Source: Dirofilaria immitis (taxonomy: Eukaryota > Nematoda > Chromadorea > Rhabditida > Onchocercidae). Taken from it: a DNA stretch of 64,000 nt. The stretch is taken from the NCBI GenBank assembly GCA_024305405.1, contig JAKNDB010000105.1:1612001-1676000 (forward strand), written 5' to 3'. Positions 53,497 through 64,000 of this stretch are shown here, piece after piece; the first letter of the stretch is position 1; the number at the start of each line of letters is the position of its first letter. Both the position numbers and the translations under genes were made by a program. Under the pieces are notes generated by a model. It did not search any database. It was not told the DNA's origin and worked only from the letters and a program-made list of their open reading frames with translations.

Positions 53497-54381
53497 AATT
53501 ATATTCTAAAACGTTATATCACTGTTTCCATTATTCATCACTATTATTATTTGATTAGAATTTCCCTAAATTTTTTAATTTCATCATTTTGTTTAAAAGA
53601 ATTAATGTTTTTATTTTTAACTACTTGCAAATTCTGATAACGACTTTAAATTGATGTGGAATTCTAAATAATCTTTTTACATTCATCTAATAATCATATT
53701 CCTGATAGCAAGTAATAATATATAAATAGAAATGATTTTTATCTATTTTCAAGAAATATTCAAAACTTTCTATATAACTTTGAAAATTTCAATGTTCTCT
53801 TAGAGCAGTTAAAATGAAAGAAATGGAAGAGAGAAATGACTTGAAGTGAAAAATTGTTCCGCCAAAACTACAGTAACCAATAAGAGAAGCATTGTATTAT
53901 GAATAGATTGAAATAGTGATTAGGGTCGAAAAATGATGAGACTAGTCTTATAAACCAGAATTCAATCATTTGAACCGCAATAAATCAAACATTGTTTCAA
54001 TTCTGATAGAAGAAAATAATTCTATTGCTGGAAAACTTAATCGTATTAAAAAAGTGACTGACGCGTAGAATTGCTTTTAGGAAGTATATACTGATTGAAC
54101 TTAATAGCTAATTATAAATTACAATCTATGAATTAATATTAATCATTATATTTCATTAAAAATATTTGGCAGAATTATTGATAGAATATTATAATGATGA
54201 TGTTATGAACTATTTTTTAATATTGATTAGTCCGAGATGAGCCAAAACCAGTTTAACATGTGTTAACTGATGTCTGCAGTTAAAATTTCAATACAAATTC
54301 TAAAAGCAATTAAGCTTTTAAGAAATAATCCTTCGATATCATTGAAGCAATTTCACAAAATTATTAAAACAAATATGTCAA
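53497..54381. other. Intergenic, nothing seen
   Basis: AT-rich, no open frame or repeat of note. Confidence 0.4.
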
Positions 54382-54667
54382 TTAAAATTTTAATGCATTT
54401 ATGACAACTCTCCGCCTCTCTTTCCTTGCTTGTTTATGAAGTTTCAATAAGAAAAATTTTCCAACAACTATCACAGTTGTCGTTAGCGTGGGAGGAAGAA
54501 TCAAGTCGCCGGCACATGGTGACTGAATGATTAGAAGTTCCCGACAATGGGCGGCGTTATCGGACGTTTGTTTGTAGGCGGTACACATTCCCTGGCAAGA
54601 TCTGAGGGTTCCCTCTTCACCAAATATATTTAAAGGGCATGCAACTCCGGTACAATTCGACAGCAAA
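54382..54667 (-). CDS. Orphan 3'-terminal exon: cysteine-rich segment plus transmembrane helix, unknown
   Basis: A 94-codon minus-strand frame has no ATG. It is bounded upstream by an in-frame TAA right before a possible acceptor (TTTAAAG|T). It encodes spaced cysteines (NCTGVACPLN, SCQGMCTAYK, HCREL, SPCAGD), a hydrophobic helix (LPPTLTTTVIVVG..FFLLKL) and a basic tail (KQARKERRR). Composition is clearly less AT-rich than the surroundings. It looks like the last exon of a type I membrane protein. Its 5' exons were not found; the next upstream DNA on this strand is occupied by the oppositely oriented sulfotransferase gene, so that gene could sit in its intron. Confidence 0.45.
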
Positions 54668-54813
54668 CTTTAAACTTTAACTGACAGGTTCATATTGCTA
54701 TCATTATACTATTATCATCATTATTATCACTGATACCATTATTAGAGATACAGTACTATCGCTTTCGAGATCCATTACCGCATCTAGAAACGTGAGAAGC
54801 TTGTTTTCTTCAA

Positions 54814-56869
54814 ATGGCCCCAACAAATAAGTTTAATCGTAAATTGAAAATCGAGGGAATCGAGTTGCCCACAGCCACACATGTACCAAATTCTGCATCC
54901 TGTAGTCTAGAAGACCACGAGAATGCATTCGTTTTTCAACTGAACGGCCAACCTAAGCAGTCTTGCATTGATAACGAAATTTGGCCACCGGTATTCAAGC
55001 CTGAATTTGTAAGGTACAATTTGAAAAAGAAATATTTATTTTTGACAAATAATGATATTTAAATGCCCCAAATCTATATTTCTGATAAATGCATTTTTGA
55101 ATTTATTGAAAATTGATAATCTTCAAAGAAATTTAAAAGACCATTTCAATTTGGTTCTATTGTAGAAGTGCAAAATCCATGATACCACGTGATACTGATA
55201 TTTTCGTATGTACTTATCCTAAGTGTGGTACCACATGGATACAACATATTTGCTCGCAGCTGTTGACTGATAATTACGGACCAAAAGTGGGACGTGGTAT
55301 GTGTGTTTAATTTTTTTTTCTTCCATGTGTGTTTAATTTTTTTTTCTTCCAATATATTTACAGCCATTTCTCTGTTTAATTTCTTCTTCATTGAATTTAT
55401 CGTAATCTATTTACTCCAGAACTTTGCATAACCAGTCCAATGATTGAACGAATGGGTGCAAAATTTGCCGATAATTTAGATTCACCTCGCTTGTTGAAAA
55501 CACATTTCACGTGGCATAATGTTCCAAAAAACAGAAATGCCAAGTATATTCTTGCCGTTCGAAATCCAAAAGATTGTCTTACGAGGTTAGCTTCTAGCTC
55601 AACAATTTCTATAATTTCGCAAAATCAATAACTGATTGAAACTTTTTTGCCCAAACTTCAAATTGTAAAATAATTCCAATAATGAACTGAAATTCCAGCT
55701 ACTTCTATCACAATCGCAATTTTAAAATCTACAATTATGAGTACGGTGACTTTTCGACCTTTCTTGAACTTTTCCTGACGAAAAATATTGCATTTGGGAA
55801 TTATTTCGACTATCTGCTTAGTTGGCTTCCACATATTGAAGATGAAAATGTGCTGTTTTTGAAATATGAGGATATGTGCGCAAATTTGCCGCAAGCCATT
55901 ATAAAGATTGGCGAGTTTTTGGGCGATAAAGGTGCAAAAAGTGTTCGAGATGAAGCCATATTAAACCAAATTGTGACAAATAGTACGATCAAATCGATGA
56001 AGCAGGATCAATGGCGATGGTTCCCAGAAAATAATCTGTAAGTTTTTAATTGATTTTCAATATTTTAAGCAACTTTTATTAAGGTTTCTAAAAATTATCA
56101 AAAGTGTTTCGGTTTATAAAAATTAGAAATTAGTATCCAAAAATGTTACTCTTTTCATGCTATTGCATATATAACAAGAAAAAGTTTTGGATACTTCGTT
56201 TTTGACAAATAGTCGTCAATGTGATAAAAATGAAATGAAGGATTTCTACAGTTTAATGGCCGTGTTTTAAAATTCACGTCATCTTCAAAAAAAAAGCATC
56301 CAAAAGATTGATTATTTAAAAACGAATCGATTGAGAGTAATAAAAAGTACCATGTGCGATTTGATTGATTACTTCTGTTTGGCAATATGTTGATGCTGTA
56401 AAGAAGTACAAACTTGTGAGACATTGTCATTTCGACATCAATTAATCAAAATAAGAAAAGTAATTTGGTGATTTGTCGTACTATCTGAAAAAGTGAAGCA
56501 AGTACTTGCTTTATCGCTATTAATAGTGTTGTATCTTATTTTTAGTAATTAAGATTCCCTATTTCTAGACGACAAAATATCTTCATCCGGAAAGGTGGCA
56601 GCGGAGATTGGAGAAATTATTTTAGACGTGATCAGTCAGACCGATTAGACGCTACCTACCGTAAATATCTAGCCGGCACAGTTGCGGAACATTGGTGGGA
56701 GGAAGAAATGGCATGGGATAATGTGGAAGAAGATATCGGGATTGAAGGTGATTTATCGTTTATATCCACTGCTGAAGAATGCATCAGTAACAGCATCTCC
56801 AGCTCAAGGCGGGGTTCCTTGGAATATTCTCGGGGATATTCTATCGAATCCATTGATCCGAACTTTTAA
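54814..56869 (+). CDS. ssu-1: Cytosolic sulfotransferase (SULT family, SSU-1-like)
   Basis: Five exons: 54814-55013, 55166-55296, 55420-55585, 55699-56037 and 56569-56869. All join in frame without correction and give 378 residues. The enzyme transfers sulfate from PAPS to hydroxyl groups of small molecules in the cytosol. Visible: the 5'-phosphosulfate loop TYPKCGTTW (about 83-91), the catalytic His in LLKTHF (His139), the 3'-phosphate site [15 protein letters not shown] (about 155-170), LKYEDM, and the PAPS-binding [12 protein letters not shown] (about 286-297). A Ser-rich tail of roughly 40 residues ([11 protein letters not shown]) extends past the usual SULT end. Vertebrate SULTs are about 295 residues; the N-terminus is also extended by about 60. 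C. elegans SSU-1 is a neuronal sulfotransferase affecting locomotion and hormone-like signalling; I assign the name from family membership and general resemblance. Confidence 0.85.
55299..55350 (+). repeat. 26-base tandem duplication in a sulfotransferase intron
   Basis: The unit atgtgtgtttaa followed by a T-run and cttcc occurs twice in direct succession just after the exon 2 donor. It duplicates part of the donor context (GTATGTGTG) but not a full exon border. Confidence 0.8.
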
Positions 56870-57968
56870 AGACAGCTATTCAAAAATACATCCCATGGCG
56901 AGAGCGCATCTCATCGCAATCATCATCAGGATATAATTCATTGTCCTCATCATTATATTAAAGTAGAATTAATTATTATGCTACAGACGCTTATTCTTAT
57001 TCTGAATTTAATTTAGTTTTTGCTAGCAATTTTCAAAATTTCGCTTTATTTCGCTTAAGCCGTTATTTATCAATTTGAAATAAAAGAAGTTAGTAATCTG
57101 CGCTCTTTATGCTAATTATTTAAAACTTCTAGATATTTTAATCTGATCTTTGCAGTTTTAATTGTTGTATTTTTGTAAATAATACATATTACCTCATTTG
57201 ATATTTGTTCATTTTGAAATCATTTCTACAGTTCAACTTATATTTTTTAATTCCAAACTTTATTATTATGTAACCAATATTTCCTTTGATTGATTTCTAG
57301 AATCTCATTATCTTTTTAGATAATATCTCAAGTTCAGAACTGAACTTTGATTTATTCTCTGCCAAATATTTTATATTCAAGTATTTGAATATGTTATTTC
57401 TGGAAAATCTCCGGCGGATATCATGCATATCAACAATAAATTAATTTCTGCTGTTCAAGAGATTTATTAAACTATTATATTTGTATTGTGAATCAAAGAA
57501 TTTGTATATTTAAACTAAATTAATGCCATATATTATTATGTATGTATATATTTGCTGAGTCCATCATTAGTATACTGAAAATCAATAAAATGTTTAATTA
57601 TTTAATTGAGTAATTAACACCAAGCAATCGTTTGTCTTTTACGTTGTAATCGTTTCCCTCAAAATACTATAATTAGAAAATCTTCAATTGTTGATAAAAT
57701 TTGGCAAAAATAAAATTGCAACAACACATTTTTTCATCCTTTCGAAAATGTTTTTGATCAAAAATTAGAAAAATAAACGAATGAAATAGAAATGAATTAA
57801 TTTTATGATAACATATGTGGATGTACACCAAAGTTATAGAAAAAATGTATGAAGCTCTAGACAAATAGATAATTCGATGTACGAATAAGTTTCATACATT
57901 TTTTTCCGCGAGAATGCTTCCAACGAAGATGTTGTATAAAAATACAATGATTGGTTTGTTTTCGATTC
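56870..57968. other. Intergenic, sulfotransferase 3' flank
   Basis: AT-rich with several AATAAA words after the stop codon that could serve for polyadenylation. No gene recognised. Confidence 0.4.
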
Positions 57969-58009
57969 AAACTTTATTCTAACCTGCATTGCAGGTTAGA
58001 ATAAAGTTT
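57969..58009. repeat. Perfect 41-base palindrome
   Basis: The left arm aaactttattctaacctgca (57969-57988), a single T, then its exact reverse complement at 57990-58009. It could extrude as a cruciform or fold as a hairpin RNA. Confidence 0.95.
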
Positions 58010-61000
58010 CCGTTATTATTTCATGAATTTAATTTTCTGCAGGATTAAATCATTTAAAGATTCTTGGAAATTATTATCAAATTCAAGTATTCATTTTTCT
58101 TATGAAGCAATTTAGAAATTATTACTAATCAAATCTCTTCAAAACAGCTGAAAAACATTTAAGGCAGTTTATGTCCAACAAGTTTAATATATGATACATT
58201 AAATGATTCTACATTAAAAGTAAAATTTGAAGCAACATTTTGGTTTTTAAAAATTTGAGCGCAATGCTGCTTTTTAGAAACTGAAATCTGTATGTCTTAA
58301 TTTGACGAAAAATTCTTTAAAAATATTCATTTTTGAACAGTAAGTTGTTATCTTTTATATATGAATAATTTTCTCGGTATTATTTAAAAATGTTCTATCA
58401 TTAGCTTTTGAAATCAGCAGAACTTAAATTGGGCTAATGTAATAATCGAGAACTAGAAAACTTTCAAATTAGAATAAAGAATTGGAATGACCGAAAATAT
58501 TTCGTCAAAGTTATGCATATGTTTAAAAGATTCATGTGTTCAATTCTGGAAAAGTAATAATCAATAACTGTGTAACTTCTATCAAAAAAAAGAACTGCTA
58601 TGATATTTAGAAAATGATATAAACTGATTTGAAAAAAAGTGTTTAAAAAGAATCCACAAGAAATGAAGTTGAATTATGTTGGCATATAATTCAGTAATGT
58701 TTTTCTCATATCTTTTTCTTATCACTGTGATTCAGATATTTTGGACAAAAATGCTTAGTTTTTTAGAAACTGTGTTATTGCAAAGCTCGCTATCTTTATT
58801 TTCTATTCTTATGTTTATGCGATTTTATTTTCAATTATGATTGAAAATAAAAATCATATCTTAATATAAATTAAATTATTATAATTATTTTGAAGACCTC
58901 CTTAAGCCACGCAATGCTGAGATCGTAAGCAATATATAAAAAGCAGACAGATGTCTTATGAAAGGATTTTTCGCTGATTTAATGCACTTACGTACGTAAC
59001 TATTACATATTTATTTCGCTTTAACTAAATCAATAAGAGATCCTGGTTTATACTCGCGGTAACTTATGAACAAGGAACGAAAAATACTAAATAAAGTAAA
59101 CTGCAAAATGTTACAGAAGTAAGTTAGCTAGTTTCAGAAAACGACACAATTAACGCAAAGATAAAAAGTAATTGCCCCAGTTCTGTTGTATTTTGTCACC
59201 AAATCAATAAGAGATCCTCAACAATCAACATTTTGCCAAATGTCATTTTTTCCAAATTCATACTCCCAAAAATCCTGAGCTGAACTTCTAGTCTCACTCC
59301 TGAAAAATTACAGTTGATTGAACAAAATAACTGGAAAAATGCTCATGTCATTTTATCGCCAACTGCAAAATATGACATTCCACATTTTTAAATTACTGGC
59401 AAGCGACAATTCTTTAAATGATTCGTACACTCGAGCATCTATTCAACGCGAATTCACGAGAATGGTTTGGAATGAAAAGAGTAATCCAAACACATGGATG
59501 AGAGATAGAAAGAAAAAATAAAATGTGAAGTATAGGAAAAAGTTGTAATAAATGGATATTTGATTAAATTATGTAACTTGTATTCATGATCATTATTCCA
59601 TTATTTCAGTTATGTTAGTCTGGATTTTTTCATTTTCCGGGAAAAACGAAACACAAAATGAAAAAGCAAAAATTTATCAAATTGTTTAAACTTCTTGATT
59701 CTCATTGATCTCACATAATTATCTTCAAACTGAAAATTACTTTTCCAATCTAAGATTATTCTTGAAGTAATACATTTTATTTTTTCTTGAAATGTCAATT
59801 TCCAAATATCGCATATATAGATTTTAGTCATAAAAATAATTTTATTGATAGAATTACTAATCCCATTATTAAGGCAACACTGTCATTTGACATATATAAT
59901 AATGACTGTTAAATTCTATATGCCTTTTCAAAAGGAATCATAATTTCGATATCATTTTTATAGTATTCTCGAGACAAATACTTGCACGCTTACATAGAGA
60001 TAAGAATTAAACAATTTTCGGGTACTCGATACATCATAGAATTCGAGAATTCATTGTCCACAAAACGATATTAACTTGAAGTCTTTAATTCGTTGAATAT
60101 TAATATGAATTGGAACATTTATTTCAATTTATTTTTCTTATTTTAAGGAATTACAAGTACTACTCTTTTACACCTATCAATTCTATACTTAAGCAATTAA
60201 TTACAGATAAGCCACTTCATAAGCCATTAACTATATACTATTTTTTATTTTTATAATATTTTGATCATCAAATGATCAATAGATTGTTTTGCTTTTACTA
60301 ATATTTTTAGTGAAGGAAGCAGTTTTTTTTGTAAGGCATTTTTAAGCGATTTGCTAAGCATACCGCAGATCTCTCTGTCAATAGAACATGTTAATGAGCG
60401 ATCTTAATTTTGAATAGAAATTGGAAAATTTTTATCAAGTTTTGAACCTAAATTTATTATTGCTTGCGCACTATTTCAAACAAGTAATAATGACAGCATC
60501 ATTAATGATAAACTTCTCATCGTTGAAACCAGTAATATAAAAATACTTCTTTTCTCTTATTTTTCAAAATTTTGATTTGACATTACCTCATTAGACCAAA
60601 ATTAGTTGTAATACAGAAAATGAAGAAATAATAAATATGTATTAATTAAGTTGTAAATAAAATGTTTAAGAAAAACGAAAGCTTTTTTATTAATATTTAT
60701 TTAACCTAATTGATACAATTTCTAAAATGACAAGTAGCAAAATTAATTTAATGTACAGAAAAAAGAAAGGAAAAATATTTTTAGTAATTTAATATCATTG
60801 AAATTTCTTCACTTGCACTCAAACTTATACAAACTAACTATGATTTTTTTAGATTGAGCGATTGAGCAATAAATTATATATTTTGTTATTTTCTCAATTA
60901 TATTTTTAATTACCATTATCTGAAAATTTCGTGTATTCAAGCATAAGTGGGAAAATTATAATAACTAGAATCTTAATTAGTTGCTTATAATTTATTTTAT

Positions 61001-61778
61001 TTTTAATTCTCACCGGAAAAGTGAGCTATCGAAAGAATCATTTTGTTACAATGGTTACTGTAAGAACAATATCATTCCCGAGCAGATGGTTGATAGCAAG
61101 TGCGGTAAAATTCCACAAATTATACCCTATTTTGCTTAGGAGCAACTTTATCAACTTTTGCATTATCCTGACTAAAAGAAAATCTTTTTAATTACCAATT
61201 TGATATTTCTGGAAACAATTTTGTGATTGTAAGAAAGAAAATGGGAAACATATAAACACTTTTTTGAATATTCTCGATTGTGTTACATCGTGTCAGAAAT
61301 ATCTACAAGTATTTTCTACCATTCCGTTTATTATTTAATATAAATCATCATGGAAGTTTGTTTACAGTAAAAGATATGAGCAAAACAAGCATATATGAAA
61401 ACCACTTTTACATCTGAATTCTTATTTATTTCAAATATTTTATTAAATTCTTTCAAGTTAATTTCATAGTTCTTGAAGACCATTCGATGTTTTAAATAAC
61501 TGTAATGTAATAAAATTTGAATTTAAAAATGAAAAAAAGCTCCTGTATAAAGTGCTCTCTTATGTAATTTATCTGATATACTATTTCAATAGGCAATTTT
61601 GGTCTTTTTTTTTTTCATTCTTTTTTTTTGATTTATTTAATAAGCAAACAATTTCGTCATTATTGTCAAATCGAAAGAGAAGAATTCTTTTACGAAATAT
61701 TGCAAAATTAACGCATCTTTTTATCTAACTTGAATGAATCACTTTTTATACTATGAAATTATAAAAGAATGCTTACAT
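58010..61778. other. Intergenic, nothing seen
   Basis: Very AT-rich. Short frames such as 59318-59521 have no motif or splice context. Confidence 0.4.
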
Positions 61779-61919
61779 GTTAAAAAAAAATTGCAGAAAA
61801 TATTCAGCATGCGTTTTAAATATTTAACGATTCTTGAATCTGTTAAAAAAAAAAAAATGTTAAAAAAATTGCAGAAAATATTCAGCATGCGTTTTAAATA
61901 TTTAACGATTCTTGAATCT
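61779..61919 (+). repeat. Tandem duplication, about 64-base unit
   Basis: The block tgttaaaaaa..ttgcagaaaatattcagc continuing through ttaacgattcttgaatc occurs twice. The copies are separated by a poly-A tract and differ only in A-run length. Confidence 0.9.
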
Positions 61920-64000
61920 TGAACTCAAATTTGGTATCCAAAATCCAAATCCTTGAAGTCTGGATTCTTTTTAACTCTTAAATTTAGATTTGGAAGGCAA
62001 AATTAAGAATTTATTATTGGTCTAATAATTTAGCTTTCAAGAATTTTGATTTTATAAGCAAGGCATTTACCGGAAAAGTTTTGGTGGATGTTCAGTTGTA
62101 AATAAAAAAATTGATGAAATCATAGAGCGTTTTCATATGTTAGGATTCAATATTACTTCTGTTTCCCATCAGATTCATACCAGTCTAATTCTCTTGTTCA
62201 ACAATCAAAAAGCTTATCAGATTCGCATATATGCCTTATGGTTTATTTATTGATCCGAATCTTTAAATAATATTGAAGACTTCTTAATTAAATATTTAAG
62301 CTTAGATTCTAAAATGGATCAAGTTTAACCTAGTGATTTTGATATTTTATATTAATGTTTAAAATATTAGAGCAACAATTCTTTCCAAAATTTGAAAATT
62401 CAAGAATTCACGAGAATTTCAAGCAATTTCTTTCTTCATTTTTTTCGAATATTCTTTCAATTCTTCATACAAAGTACCGCTGTGGTTGAAATTGCAATTA
62501 TTTGAAACTAATTATACCATTTACCTGCACATTTTGAACTTATAAATCAAATGTTTATCGTCACTGGTATATTAAAGCTTGTTTATGTAAATTTAATATG
62601 TGTTTCAGAATTGGAGATGTTGCATTTTATTTACTGTTCCGTAGAATTCAAATTCCTTTCACTCCTTTTTTTTTGATCTGTACTATCATCAGCACGCATT
62701 ACAACTTAGATTTACCCACATTAAAAGCTACGATTTGATAATCATTATTATTATCATGAAGTAGTTGAATTAGTTGGACTGATACATTATTCTAGCAGAG
62801 CTGTATTGATCTTCTGTAATTGAAATGCAATATTTTCTTGACTAAATCAAATTTTTCTCTTTTATAGTGCTATTCAAGAGTCAATATATAATGATAGCTA
62901 ATATTATTATTAATAGCTATCAAAATAATTGTAATAAGATCTGCATTTTCATTTAATGCCAAAAATAAAATGAGAACTTGAGAACGATCTCAAGAATCTA
63001 TTGATAGTGGTAATGATGAATTCAATCGTAATGACTAAATCTGAAAAGAACTACACTCCATATGATAACCAAGAACAATAACTAATTCGATTAGTTTTTA
63101 GATTCCATTCATAAAAATAAGCTTAGTGGCTCTAGAAATATTCATCTTATTTTTTTAATGGGGAATAATCGAAAGAAAGCTTACATCAAAATTTCGGAAA
63201 AAGAATAACATATCAGATGATGGTGTTTTAATTATGCTAAATTATGGTCAAATTTTTTAATAAAGTGTCAAAAATGGATATTTTTTTGTTACTGGTGGAT
63301 GGTGCTCATCTTATCAGTTGAAATAATCATTGATAAAACTATGAAATCATTAAAAAAAACTCAATAATTTCTAAACAAAAAAATTTACAACGATGTAAAC
63401 CTGAATGATACTCCGCGTGATTTTTTGTCATGTTTACCAAAGTACTGATGGCGGAAAAATGACATTCGAGCTGAAAGGAATGTTTATTAGATTTCAGTTT
63501 AAAAAAATTTGCTTAATAAATGTTGTTCGATTAAAACGACATTAAAACAAGAAATTCTCAAGTTTTAATGTATTTTGTTTATTAATTACAATCTCCTTAA
63601 ATAATTTATTATTACATACCATTTCATTGAACAGTTATACTCTTTAAAAATCAAATTTTATTATCTATTTTTAAAGACAGAAAAGTTTGATGCAGATGAG
63701 CAAACCTTTCGATGGCAGGAGATTCATACTATATCAATGAAATGTCTTCAGTAAATTAAAGAGTGTTAGGATAAGTGAAATTTCATAAAAACATAGAAAT
63801 TATTAAATTGTTTTGAACTATCAAGTTGCATGTAAAATGTTGGAAAATTTATTTATAATCATTAAGAAAATGAGGTATCGGAACTTCATATGTGGGTAAA
63901 ATGAATAACACATATTTATCAGTTAAGGATTTTTTTCTCAAAAATTCCGAAATATATCCCTGAACTTGTATTTCAATAATTTCAAAGCATTTCATCATAC
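61920..64000. other. Intergenic, nothing seen
   Basis: Very AT-rich to the window end, with no gene or clear repeat recognised. Confidence 0.4.

Noticed and set aside
1..64000. CRISPR array, bacterial operon or defence system
   Set aside because: All recognisable genes are intron-containing nematode genes; no regularly spaced palindromic repeats or cas-like proteins were seen.

Overview
The window is AT-rich nuclear DNA from a nematode, most likely a clade III (filarial or other spirurid) worm. Genes are split into many exons by introns of about 60-500 bases that use GT..AG borders with TTTCAG-like acceptors. Every recognisable gene has a Caenorhabditis-type orthologue. I see no bacterial operons, no CRISPR array and no convincing tRNA or rRNA gene.

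Layout, left to right. 1-761 (+): the 3' end of a small cysteine-rich single-pass membrane protein of the Shisa/WBP1/VOPP1 type. 1390-6141 (-): a heterotrimeric G-protein alpha subunit, best matched to GPA-16. 6142-10415: intergenic, with a 33-base tandem repeat and some unassigned open frames. 10416-15870 (-): COP9 signalosome subunit 1 (csn-1). 16983-22764 (+): an Enhancer-of-zeste/EZH2 H3K27 methyltransferase (mes-2), divergent from csn-1. 22765-26888: intergenic, with a degenerate repeat related to a mes-2 intron. 26889-34189 (-): cyclin L (cyl-1), with an RS-type tail and a 3.9 kb intron. 35297-44881 (+): nephrocystin-4 (nphp-4), a ciliary transition-zone protein, with a near-consensus X-box (RFX/DAF-19 site) about 155 bases upstream of its ATG. 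47623-49151: a foldback-type element with two near-identical 388-base inverted repeats enclosing a small spliced open frame. 54382-54666 (-): an orphan cysteine-rich/transmembrane exon. 54814-56869 (+): a cytosolic sulfotransferase (ssu-1-like). 56870-64000: AT-rich intergenic DNA with a perfect 41-base palindrome and a 64-base tandem duplication.

The genes do not form one pathway. They cover signalling (G alpha), protein turnover (CSN1), chromatin silencing (E(z)), transcription and splicing (cyclin L), cilia (NPHP4) and sulfate conjugation (SULT). Two gene pairs are divergent (csn-1/mes-2 and cyl-1/nphp-4), each sharing about 1.1 kb of putative promoter.

Five of the six well-modelled genes carry one-base losses, always inside mononucleotide runs. 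Restoring one base per run gives full-length proteins of family-typical size (for example exactly 355 residues for G alpha). I read these as homopolymer undercalls in the assembly, not pseudogenes. I found no clear new defence-type or biosynthetic system; the least explained items are the foldback element with its passenger frame and the orphan exon next to the sulfotransferase gene.
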